Assembly: GCA_002427885.1 (NCBI GenBank)
Contig: DIZI01000021.1
Location: 186,001 to 250,000, forward strand
Reading direction: 5' to 3'
Origin: Paludibacter sp. UBA6032
Lineage (GTDB): Bacteria > Bacteroidota > Bacteroidia > Bacteroidales > Paludibacteraceae
Length of the DNA stretch: 64,000 nt
The notes beneath the pieces are model-generated. The model did not search any database. It saw only the letters and a program-made list of their open reading frames with translations, and was not told where the DNA came from. Below, one piece after another: positions 53,346 through 61,635 of the stretch (the first letter of the stretch is position 1; each line of letters opens with the position of its first letter). Made by a program: the position numbers and the translations under genes.

Positions 53346-54848
53346 TTATCTTAGTGCTTTATTCAACATGTAATACACTTCGTTGTTACGAATGTCTTGT
53401 TTGAAATTACGGATGTTGGTATCTTTATCAATAATCAACATTTCAATATCAGCGATTTCAGCTAAATCTTCCATCATCTCAGTTGTGATTGAGAAAGAAA
53501 AACTTGAATGGTGGGTTCCACCTGCAGTAATCCAGGCACCGGCACCTACTTCAAGGTTTGGTTGTGGAATCCACAAGGCACAAGCAACCGGCAATTTAGG
53601 CAAATCTTTCGGTTCAATTACTTTCACTTCGTTTACTATCATGCGGAAACGGTTGCCCATATCAACAATCGTTGCAGCGATACCTTCACCTTTGTGAGCC
53701 TGGAAAATAAGACGGGCACAAACTCCTGCATCACCAATTCCCAGAAAATGAACTTCGATACGTGGTTTTGATTCAGCAATTTCAGGATTGATTTCCAACA
53801 TGTGCGATTGAAGAATGGAACTTTTTGCTCCATCGAAATTCAATACATAATCTTCGAGGAATGAACAACCACCGGGTAATCCTTTTGCCATTACCCACAT
53901 GGTACGGGTAAGAGCGGCCGTTTTCCAGTCGCCTTCAGCTCCAAAACCGAAACCTTCTGCCATCAAACGTTGGGAAGCAAAACCCATTAATTGTGACATG
54001 CCTTCCAGTTCGTTGAAACTGGTAGTGAAAGCAGTTGCGCCTTTATCTTGTAAAAAACGACGTAAACCAATTTCCTGAGCGGCTGCCTGACGAACTGTAA
54101 TATGTTTTACAGCTCCTTTTTTACAATCAGCAGCAAAGTCGTAAAGTTTTTCATATTCAGCAACTAAAGCATCTATTTCAGTTTCAGTAACAGCATTTAC
54201 ATAAGGAACCAGTTTCGCGATTGGCGCGTTGTCAACGTGGTAACCCAAACGGATTTCAGCTTCTACTTTGTCACCATCGGTAACAGCTACATTGTTCATG
54301 TTGTCACCGAAACGAATGATAAGCATGTTTTGTGAATCAGCCCAACCTGCACAAACACGCATCCACGAAGAAATTTTCACTTGAGTCGATTTGTCTTTCC
54401 AGTAACCGACAACAATTTTGCGTGGTTTGCGCAAACGACTGGTGATGAATCCAAATTCACGGTCACCGTGAGCCGATTGGTTCAGGTTCATATAGTCCAT
54501 ATCGATTTCGCTCCATGGAATTTGTTCATTAAATTGTGTGTGAAGATGCAGCAATGGTTTTTTATAATCCATCAAACCATGAATCCACATTTTAGCAGGA
54601 GAGAAAGTGTGCATCCAGGTAATTAAACCAACACATTTTGTATCACCGTTTGCAGCACGCATAATGTCTGCAATTTCAGACGACGAATTAGCAGTTCCTT
54701 TGTAAACCACTTTTACAGGCAGATTACCCGATTCGTTCAAACCCTTTACCATTTCGTTTGAGTGTGCGTCAACTTTTACGACTGCATCACCTCCGTACAG
54801 CAGCTGAGCTCCTGTTACGAACCATACTTCTAAATCCTTGAATTCCAT
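53346..54848 (-). CDS. araA: L-arabinose isomerase
   Basis: Converts L-arabinose to L-ribulose with a divalent metal. 500 residues with the usual AraA start FKDLEVWFVTGAQLLYGGDA. Metal/catalytic positions visible are Glu in AEGFGFGAEGDWKTAAL, Glu in CSFLEDYVLNF, His in SHMLEINP and His in GGTHHSSFSF. Length equals E. coli AraA. It follows the GH51 gene by 38 nt. Confidence 0.96.
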   Translation of the reverse strand: MEFKDLEVWFVTGAQLLYGGDAVVKVDAHSNEMVKGLNESGNLPVKVVYKGTANSSSEIADIMRAANGDTKCVGLITWMHTFSPAKMWIHGLMDYKKPLLHLHTQFNEQIPWSEIDMDYMNLNQSAHGDREFGFITSRLRKPRKIVVGYWKDKSTQVKISSWMRVCAGWADSQNMLIIRFGDNMNNVAVTDGDKVEAEIRLGYHVDNAPIAKLVPYVNAVTETEIDALVAEYEKLYDFAADCKKGAVKHITVRQAAAQEIGLRRFLQDKGATAFTTSFNELEGMSQLMGFASQRLMAEGFGFGAEGDWKTAALTRTMWVMAKGLPGGCSFLEDYVLNFDGAKSSILQSHMLEINPEIAESKPRIEVHFLGIGDAGVCARLIFQAHKGEGIAATIVDMGNRFRMIVNEVKVIEPKDLPKLPVACALWIPQPNLEVGAGAWITAGGTHHSSFSFSITTEMMEDLAEIADIEMLIIDKDTNIRNFKQDIRNNEVYYMLNKALR

Positions 54849-54886
54849 TATAATTTAATTTGTTTGTTGTTTTATATATGTTTATT

Positions 54887-56422
54887 TTACATTAATTCCA
54901 GTGAAATAATTGCTTTTGCCGGAACTGTAACAGAAAGTCCGCTTTTAATCACTTTTGCTCCCGTGAAAGCTTCAGGTACTACTGCCTTCGGGTTGTCAAA
55001 AGTATTATAGGCATCAATAGTTTTAGCTGTCAGGATTGTTCCCGACACACTTTTAATTTTTAAGTTTGCTAAGTCAATATCAATTTTCTGCTCTTTGTCC
55101 GGATCAACGTTAGCAAGTGTGATATGAATCAACCCTTTGGCATCTTTCGAAGCTGAAGCACTTATTGCTGCAAATTTTTTATTGTTCGAAACCAATGAAT
55201 CGCATTGAATATCAAGAGGTAAATTGGTTGCTCCCATGTGAACCTTATACATATCAAACACATAATACGTGGGAGTCAATACCATTTTCGGTCCGTCAGT
55301 CAAAATCATTGCCTGAAGTACATTCACTATTTGGGCAATGTTGGCCATTTTAACACGTTCTGTATATTTGTTGAATATATTCAAAGTTAATGCAGCAACA
55401 AAAGCGTCACGCAGTGAATTTTGTTGATAAAGAGCGGAATGAGAGCCCGGTTCCTGATCCCACCATGTGCCCCATTCATCTACCATCAATCCCACTCTGT
55501 TTTTTGGATCATATTTATCCATAATGGCAATGTGTTTTTTTACAACATCTTCAATTTCAAGGCATTTGCCCATTGTCCACAGATAATCCGATTTGTCAAA
55601 CTTAGTTGCTGAGCCTTTACTTCCATTCCACCCTTTTACAGTGTAATAATGCAATGAAATGCCTTGCATACGATCACCAACATTTTTCATCAATGTTTCA
55701 GTCCAGTGGTAATCGTAGTCACTCGCGCCACTGGCTATCTTAAACAATCTATTGCCATCATAATCACGACAATAGGTTGAGTAACGACGATATAAATCGG
55801 AATAATAATCGGGAGTCATGTTTCCACCACAGCCCCAACTTTCGTTACCAACGCCAAGATATTTCAGTTTCCATGGTTTTTCACGTCCATTCTGTCGACG
55901 TAGATTAGCCATTGGGCTATTACCGGCCGAAGTGATATATTCAATCCATTTCGCAAGTTCTTCCACCGTTCCGCTTCCTACATTTCCGCTCAGATAAGGT
56001 TCACAACCCAGCATTTCGCAGAGGTTGAAAAATTCATTTGTTCCAAAACTGTTGTCTTCAATAACACCACCCCAGTTGTTGTTTGAAATTGTAGAACGTT
56101 TTTCGCGTGGACCAATTCCATCCATCCAATGATATTCGTCGGCAAAGCAACCGCCCGGCCAACGAAGGACTGGGATTTGAAGCTCTTTCAGGGCATTAAG
56201 CACATCATTCCGATATCCTTTTGTGTTTGGAATCGGTGAATTTTCACCAACCCAAATGCCGCCATAAATACATGTTCCTAAATGTTCGGCAAACTGACCA
56301 TAAATTTCCTTGTTAATCACATTTTTGCCCTGATCAGCATGAATAGTAATTTTGGAAACCCCTGTTTGCGCGGACAGAGTCATTGAACCCATTAATAAAA
56401 CTGAAAGTAGTATTTTTTTCAT
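54887..56422 (-). CDS. Exported alpha-L-arabinofuranosidase, GH51
   Basis: 511 residues from MKKILLSVLLMGSMTLSAQT, a standard signal peptide, so the enzyme acts in the periplasm; the frame is open 34 codons further upstream, but that stretch overlaps araD and a repeat. The TIM-barrel carries VLRWPGGCFADEYHW, the acid/base Glu194 in YLGVGNESWGCGG and the nucleophile Glu316 in LMVDEWGTWW, plus a C-terminal beta-sandwich. GH51 removes terminal L-arabinofuranose from arabinan or arabinoxylan oligosaccharides. It supplies arabinose to the rest of this operon. Confidence 0.93.
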   Translation of the reverse strand: MKKILLSVLLMGSMTLSAQTGVSKITIHADQGKNVINKEIYGQFAEHLGTCIYGGIWVGENSPIPNTKGYRNDVLNALKELQIPVLRWPGGCFADEYHWMDGIGPREKRSTISNNNWGGVIEDNSFGTNEFFNLCEMLGCEPYLSGNVGSGTVEELAKWIEYITSAGNSPMANLRRQNGREKPWKLKYLGVGNESWGCGGNMTPDYYSDLYRRYSTYCRDYDGNRLFKIASGASDYDYHWTETLMKNVGDRMQGISLHYYTVKGWNGSKGSATKFDKSDYLWTMGKCLEIEDVVKKHIAIMDKYDPKNRVGLMVDEWGTWWDQEPGSHSALYQQNSLRDAFVAALTLNIFNKYTERVKMANIAQIVNVLQAMILTDGPKMVLTPTYYVFDMYKVHMGATNLPLDIQCDSLVSNNKKFAAISASASKDAKGLIHITLANVDPDKEQKIDIDLANLKIKSVSGTILTAKTIDAYNTFDNPKAVVPEAFTGAKVIKSGLSVTVPAKAIISLELM

Positions 56423-56468
56423 TGTAATTAACTGTCTGATGTTATAATATATTAGAGGATTTGTCTTT

Positions 56469-56496
56469 AAGTCCCCCTTGGGGATTGAGGGGGCTT
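56469..56496. repeat. Single CCCC/GGGG palindromic element between araD and the GH51 gene
   Basis: Contains GTCCCCCTTGGGGATTGAGG and then GGGCTTT; its right edge touches the araD stop codon (56496-56498). It is the same family as the copies at 14809-14951 and 51494-51604. Confidence 0.65.
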
Positions 56497-57179
56497 TACT
56501 GTCCGTAATAAGCTCCGGGACCATGTTTCCGATAAAAATGTTTCTTAATCAAATGGTCATTCATAGTCAAATTTGGATTAACTCCATATGCTATGTACGC
56601 CATTTTTCCAACCTGTTCCATCACCACGGCATTATGCACGGCATCGTGTGCATTTTTTCCCCACGAAAAAGGACCATGGTTTTTTACCAGTACTCCGGGA
56701 ATAAAATCCGGATTTTTCCCTTTGAAACAATCTATAATAACGTTTCCTGTTTCAAGTTCGTACTCACCTTCCACCTCAATCTGAGTCATATCGCGCGTAC
56801 AAGGAATTGCATCGCTGAAATAGTCGGCGTGTGTGGTTCCTATGTTTGGAATATCACATCCGGCTTGTGCCCAGGCTGTCGCATACGTTGAATGCGTATG
56901 TACAACGCCACCAATATTTGGAAATGATTTATAAAGAACAAGATGAGTCGCGGTATCTGATGAAGGTTTTAATTTCCCTTCAATGATTTTTCCATTCAAA
57001 TCCACAACTACCATATCATCTGCCTTCATATCATCGTACGAAACACCTGATGGTTTGATAACTACCAGTCCGGTTTCACGATCGATAGCACTTACATTTC
57101 CCCAGGTGAATATCACTAATCCGTGTTTCACCAAATCAAGATTAGCCTGGAATACTTCTTTTTTTAATGACTCTAACAT
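56496..57179 (-). CDS. araD: L-ribulose-5-phosphate 4-epimerase
   Basis: Converts L-ribulose 5-phosphate to D-xylulose 5-phosphate. 227 residues of the class II aldolase family. Metal-binding His94 and His96 lie in GGVVHTHSTYA, His168 in VLVKNHGPFSWG, and Asp75 in KPSSDTATHLVLY. FTWGNVSAID and IKPSGVSYDD bind the phosphate. It is the first enzyme gene after araR; the 109-bp spacer to araR contains TTTACTA repeats and a weak -7-like site (minus strand, 57246-57254). Confidence 0.94.
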   Translation of the reverse strand: MLESLKKEVFQANLDLVKHGLVIFTWGNVSAIDRETGLVVIKPSGVSYDDMKADDMVVVDLNGKIIEGKLKPSSDTATHLVLYKSFPNIGGVVHTHSTYATAWAQAGCDIPNIGTTHADYFSDAIPCTRDMTQIEVEGEYELETGNVIIDCFKGKNPDFIPGVLVKNHGPFSWGKNAHDAVHNAVVMEQVGKMAYIAYGVNPNLTMNDHLIKKHFYRKHGPGAYYGQ

Positions 57180-57288
57180 CTTACTATTTTATCATTTACT
57201 ATTTACTATCTTATTTACTTACTACTATCATCCTGTTTCTTACTCCAAAAGTTATTCGGGTTGAAAATACACTTAATTAAATAAAAAA

Positions 57289-57981
57289 TCAGAGTGAAAA
57301 ATGGAGACCTTGTTCTATCAGTTGATCGTACTTGTTTTTATTGAACTGATAATAAAATGCTCCTCTTTTAGAAGAACTTTTATCTTTTTCATCCAATTTC
57401 TCCAATATATCCATTGTCAATAATTTTTTTCTGAAATTTCGCTTATCAATTGTTTCCTGATAAATGGATTCATATAAACTTTGCAAAGTTGGCAAAGTAA
57501 ATTGCTCGCCGAGCAAATTGAAACCAATCGGTTTAACTGCCGCTTTCCTTTGCAAAATGTTAATGGTATCTTTTACCATCTTGTTATGGTCGAATATCAG
57601 CTTCGGAAGTTGGGTGAGCCGAACCCAATGTGTATCGTTCTTTACTGTCAAAGAAGGATTAAATAAATCCATGTCAATCAATGCATAATAAGCTATTGAA
57701 ACAACACGTTCACCCAAATCCCGATTTAATTCTCCATAAGCTCTAACCTGCTCCAGAAAAATATTATCGATTCCGGTAAGTTCGCCTACAACCCTTTCGG
57801 CTGCTTCATCTATACTTTCAGTAGCATTGACAAATCCCCCCATTAATGACCAACTGCCTTTCAGTGGTTCAAACGGTCTGCGGGCAATCAAAATCTGCAA
57901 CTCATTTTCACGGAAACCCATTATTATACAGTCTACTGCAATGAGAAAACTATCTTTATTTTGATAAAAAGTTGAAGTCAT
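57289..57981 (-). CDS. araR: Nudix-family arabinose repressor AraR
   Basis: 230 residues: an N-terminal Nudix fold (about 10-150, LIAVDCIIMGFRENELQILI, GSWSLMGGFVNATES) and a C-terminal winged-helix DNA-binding domain (about 155-230, RNFRKKLLTMDILEKLDE, KRGAFYYQFNKNKYDQL). This architecture and location match AraR of Bacteroides thetaiotaomicron, a Nudix-type regulator of arabinose genes. The Nudix box reads GGFVNATESIDEAAERVVGE; the catalytic REUxEE is changed to RVVGEL, so hydrolase activity is unlikely and the fold probably serves as the sugar sensor. It is located immediately upstream of araD. Confidence 0.85.
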   Translation of the reverse strand: MTSTFYQNKDSFLIAVDCIIMGFRENELQILIARRPFEPLKGSWSLMGGFVNATESIDEAAERVVGELTGIDNIFLEQVRAYGELNRDLGERVVSIAYYALIDMDLFNPSLTVKNDTHWVRLTQLPKLIFDHNKMVKDTINILQRKAAVKPIGFNLLGEQFTLPTLQSLYESIYQETIDKRNFRKKLLTMDILEKLDEKDKSSSKRGAFYYQFNKNKYDQLIEQGLHFSL

Positions 57982-58078
57982 CGATTTAATGTTTCATGGA
58001 AGTTGAGAACAGGAACAATTATATTCCATATTATCAACTATTTAATATTATTTTATTCTAGTGAGAAAATCAAACAAA

Positions 58079-58105
58079 AAACAAGTGTAAAGGAAACACT
58101 TGTTT
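58079..58105 (-). terminator. Intrinsic terminator of the GH2 gene
   Basis: Perfect 10-bp arms AAACAAGTGT (58079-58088) and ACACTTGTTT (58096-58105), 7-nt loop. On the minus strand the stem is followed by TTTTGTTTGATTTT. It lies between the GH2 stop and araR, separating the two transcripts. I see no strong promoter box for araR in 57982-58078. Confidence 0.75.
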
Positions 58106-58268
58106 CTTATTCTTATACGCACAATATTATGTTATACAACACAATTATGCCAAAAATGATAAATTTTCTATGATTTTGATTTTTTTTCCGACTTACAGGT
58201 TACATATTACTATAAACAGTATAAATTATATTATTCATGGAAAAAAAAATAAGTTGCGATACAAACAA

Positions 58269-60122
58269 TTATCTCTGTTTCTGATATTTAATTTCCATAT
58301 CTTTGTAGAAGTTTTTCAACACAAAAAAGGCTTTCTTTTTGGTTCCATTCTGACCAATAACGCCTTTCCGGTTCCAACCATCCTGAATATTGGGCAAAAC
58401 ACGTCTTGGAGAACGGAAATCATAAAGAATCCAGGGAGAAACACCACGGAATTGAGGAATTTTTGAAAGCATTTTAAGTGTCCTAACGTATAAATCTTCC
58501 TGATATTCTTCCGTCCACCGGGTTAGTGCATCACCGTGCATGCCTTGCAATGCATCTCCACCAAATTCACTAATCATAACCGGTTTGTTGTATTTTATCG
58601 TCCAATGAATTTGATCACATTTTTCGGGTAACCCATCGTACCAACCAATATATTGATTGAAATTTACAATGTCAACATAATCGGCAAATGGATCCTGTAC
58701 TATTCTTTCATTCGGATCAGCCGGGTTACTATGAGTCTCAAGTGCTGCTGAGATTAAACGTGTGTTATCTAATGAGCGTGCATGTGCAGCCAACTTTTTC
58801 AAAAATTCGGTTCGGGCTTCACTAACCGGAGTTTCATTGGCCATGGACCAGATAATAACACTTGCCCGGTTTTTATCGCGCGAAATTACATCGCTTAATT
58901 GCTGCATGGCATTTGCCAGCGTTGCCGGATTTTCCCACTGAATAGTCCAGTAAACCGGATCTTCTTCCCATACCAAAATTCCCATCTCATCCGCCAGCCT
59001 TATCATTTTTTCCATATGCGGATAATGAGCCAGACGAACATAATTACAATTTAGCTCTTTAGCCGAATTCAGCAGCATTTGTGCATCTTCAGCTGAATAG
59101 GCCCGGCCACCACGAAGTGCATTCTCGGCGTGGATACAAATACCACGCAGAAAAACCGATTTTCCATTCAATAATATATCAGTTCCACGTGTCTCTATGG
59201 TGCGGAATCCTATCTTATCGGAAATAGTATTATCATTACATGAAATTTCAACCTGATATAATTTTGGATTCTCCGGACACCAATATTCAATCCTTTTAGG
59301 TTTTATTGAAAATGTGGCTTTCCCTGTTGAATCGGTTTTTACCTCAGTGGATACTTTCAATTCAGGAATCGTAATTTTCACCGTTTGCTGATTCAAATCA
59401 CCATTCAGCTGCACATACCCGGTAATCAGATTTTCAGAACCTTTTTTAACCTGCATTAAATAGTCCTGAATAAATGTTTTCGAAACTTCAACCAAAGAAA
59501 CATCGCGCGTAATTCCGCCATAGTTCCACCAATCGGTATTGAGAGTAGGAACGGCTTCGGGTTTCCGTTTATTATCCACTTTTACCACCAATGAGTTTCC
59601 TTCTTCTTTCAACAAAGTTGTTATTTCATAATTAAACGGAGTAAACCCACCAATGTGTTTACCCAATTTTTTTCCGTTCAGATAAACATCGCTTTCGTAG
59701 TTTGCAGCACCAAAATGTATGAAAATCCGATGGTCTGTTGATTTTTTCGCATAATCAAATAAACGCCGGTACCAAATAGTTCCTTCGTAATACAATAGCT
59801 TTTCATCCTGCGAGTTCCAGTCACCCGGAACCCAAAGAGTCGGCGATTTATCGAAGGAGTATTCAATCAGATCCGATTTGTTTTTTTGTTTTTTATCTAA
59901 GTAAAAGGCTCCATTTCCGGGATTCGTACTTTCATCATAAGGTTTGTAACGGTAGTCATAATAACCTGTTTCATAAGGGTCGATAATATAATTCCATTTT
60001 CCGTTTAAGGTTGTTATATTTCTGCCTGATGGGTTTTGAATCAGGTTTTCATTTCCCGACCGGGCAGAAAATGCAACAAAAAAGAAAAGAAAAAGTGAAA
60101 GAAAAATTTTTGACTTGTTCAT
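58269..60122 (-). CDS. Secreted glycoside hydrolase family 2 (beta-galactosidase/beta-glucuronidase-like)
   Basis: 617 residues with signal peptide MNKSKIFLSLFLFFFVAFSA. GH2 domains in order: sugar-binding (about 30-215, LWVPGDWNSQ, GGFTPFNYEIT), immunoglobulin-like (about 216-312), TIM barrel (about 313-600, FLRGICIHAENALRGGRAYS, YVRLAHYPHM). The acid/base candidate is Glu430 (IIWSMANETPVSEA) and the nucleophile candidate Glu519 (VMISEFGGDAL). The overall form is nearest beta-glucuronidase-like GH2; the substrate cannot be decided. It is shorter than LacZ and periplasmic. It is terminated before araR, so it is adjacent to but probably not part of the arabinose operon. Confidence 0.88.
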   Translation of the reverse strand: MNKSKIFLSLFLFFFVAFSARSGNENLIQNPSGRNITTLNGKWNYIIDPYETGYYDYRYKPYDESTNPGNGAFYLDKKQKNKSDLIEYSFDKSPTLWVPGDWNSQDEKLLYYEGTIWYRRLFDYAKKSTDHRIFIHFGAANYESDVYLNGKKLGKHIGGFTPFNYEITTLLKEEGNSLVVKVDNKRKPEAVPTLNTDWWNYGGITRDVSLVEVSKTFIQDYLMQVKKGSENLITGYVQLNGDLNQQTVKITIPELKVSTEVKTDSTGKATFSIKPKRIEYWCPENPKLYQVEISCNDNTISDKIGFRTIETRGTDILLNGKSVFLRGICIHAENALRGGRAYSAEDAQMLLNSAKELNCNYVRLAHYPHMEKMIRLADEMGILVWEEDPVYWTIQWENPATLANAMQQLSDVISRDKNRASVIIWSMANETPVSEARTEFLKKLAAHARSLDNTRLISAALETHSNPADPNERIVQDPFADYVDIVNFNQYIGWYDGLPEKCDQIHWTIKYNKPVMISEFGGDALQGMHGDALTRWTEEYQEDLYVRTLKMLSKIPQFRGVSPWILYDFRSPRRVLPNIQDGWNRKGVIGQNGTKKKAFFVLKNFYKDMEIKYQKQR

Positions 60123-60156
60123 GTTGTTTTTGTGATGGTTTCAATGATTAATTGTA

Positions 60157-60164
60157 CAAAAATA
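60157..60164 (-). promoter_or_regulatory. -7 box upstream of the GH2 gene
   Basis: On the minus strand TATTTTTG matches TAnnTTTG, about 35 nt before the ATG. No -33 match is seen. The 336-bp divergent spacer 60123-60458 also holds the plus-strand box at 60317 and otherwise plain AT-rich DNA. Confidence 0.4.
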
Positions 60165-60316
60165 AGGTTTTTGTTTTGAAAAATAGTATGAATATTGGTT
60201 CAATAAAGAGGATAAAAAAATAGCATTGAATATTTTATTTTATAAAAAGAAATGCCAGCATTGAAAATTCTTAAATAAAAAAACAAATAAAGACTCACAA
60301 TTACGTTAATATCTAT

Positions 60317-60324
60317 TATCTTTG
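60317..60324 (+). promoter_or_regulatory. -7 box upstream of the beta-barrel gene at 60459
   Basis: TATCTTTG matches TAnnTTTG; start near 60331, leader about 128 nt. No -33 match at 19-21 bp. Confidence 0.45.
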
Positions 60325-60458
60325 CGAAGATAGCGGACATTAGTTCAGTACAAACATAATAAAGTTAATACAGACAACAGTAGCACATTAAAATAATTAA
60401 CAACCATCTTTGATAATGCTTCTTGAAAAACAGATTAGTTATATTTAATTAAAAAATA

Positions 60459-61571
60459 ATGAAAACTGCAATCCTTTTTTTCGTTTTATGTGTAATCCCT
60501 TTCAACTTTTATGGGCAGAATTCCCATATGTATTCTGATAGTGCAAATATTACCGGATTAAAAATAGTTGATAACGGAGATTATTTAAATTCACAATACT
60601 GTGCTGCAGAAAAAGATAAAAAAATAATCAACTATTTTCCATACGAAGTCAACGAATATGGATTTAATGATGGGCGGATATATGTATCAAAAAAAATCGA
60701 AATAGACAATACTGTAGAAAGAGTTTTTTTACTCCGGTTAGTCAATGATAAAACTTCATTATATTATTATAAGGGGAAAAACCTTACAACCTTCTTTTTA
60801 GAAAAAGACAGTACCACGTTTATTGAACTGCCAAAATATAACCTGAATAATCAAAAAAATGATTTTCACAAAGATCTGGCAGAATGGACCTCCGGCTGTC
60901 CATATATTCAGGATGCAACAAAACTTGTGAGCTACAATAAGAAGTCAATGACCAAACTGATTAAAAACTTCAATAGCTGTAAACCATTGCCTTTCCCTAT
61001 TTTCAGATATGGTATTTTATTTGGAATAGGCACGAATAAACTCGAAAATTATAGCAGTGATATTTTTGATTATAAATATCAAACTGCATACATTCCGGGA
61101 ATTTTTATAGATTATCCTCTTGATATGAGTAACTTTTCGTTGCATACCGATTTATTCTACGAAAAAAATGATTATAACTACAGTTATAATCAGCCTTCAT
61201 ATGATATTAATATGATGGTGAACACTACTTCCATTAATATGCCTGTATTAATCAGATACACTTACCCATCTATGAAACTCAGACCATTTGTGAATGCCGG
61301 GTTTATTTTTACTTACAACATTATAAACAATTCCAAGCTCATTACTTCTACTCCTTCGAATCACAGTGATATTGTTGGAACAAATATTGATGAAAATCCG
61401 CGCATTTCAAAAAGTCAAATTGGGCTTGCAATAGGCTGTGGAGTGGAATATAAATTAAATTACAAGCATTCCCTTTTTATTGAATTCAGATCCAATAATA
61501 TATTTAGCCTCCATACAACAGAAGTATTAAATAAAACAGAATTTCAATTGATTACAGGGGTAAATATCTAA
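60459..61571 (+). CDS. Outer-membrane beta-barrel protein, unknown role
   Basis: 370 residues with signal peptide MKTAILFFVLCVIPFNFYGQ. Residues about 25-175 form a periplasmic or surface domain with ITGLKIVDNGDYLNSQYCAA and YGFNDGRIYVSKKIEI. Residues about 185-370 have the alternating aromatic strands of a PorT-like outer-membrane barrel (FRYGILFGIGTN, SLHTDLFYEKNDYNYSY, IGLAIGCGVEYKL). The N-terminal domain is similar in layout to the truncated gene at 63448. No function is assigned to this family. It is the first gene of a plus-strand cluster leaving the window. Confidence 0.65.
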   Translation: MKTAILFFVLCVIPFNFYGQNSHMYSDSANITGLKIVDNGDYLNSQYCAAEKDKKIINYFPYEVNEYGFNDGRIYVSKKIEIDNTVERVFLLRLVNDKTSLYYYKGKNLTTFFLEKDSTTFIELPKYNLNNQKNDFHKDLAEWTSGCPYIQDATKLVSYNKKSMTKLIKNFNSCKPLPFPIFRYGILFGIGTNKLENYSSDIFDYKYQTAYIPGIFIDYPLDMSNFSLHTDLFYEKNDYNYSYNQPSYDINMMVNTTSINMPVLIRYTYPSMKLRPFVNAGFIFTYNIINNSKLITSTPSNHSDIVGTNIDENPRISKSQIGLAIGCGVEYKLNYKHSLFIEFRSNNIFSLHTTEVLNKTEFQLITGVNI

Positions 61572-61635
61572 GGATTGTGAAAATTATTTAAGTGTATTTT
61601 CTAAAATTCAAACCTTAAGAACGAACTATCTTCAA

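Noticed and set aside
56478..56891. 137-codon plus-strand ORF across araD
   Set aside because: Antisense to araD, whose active-site motifs are complete.
34661..60122. A classical polysaccharide utilisation locus
   Set aside because: No SusC/SusD pair is present in the window, although a hybrid sensor and several glycan enzymes are.
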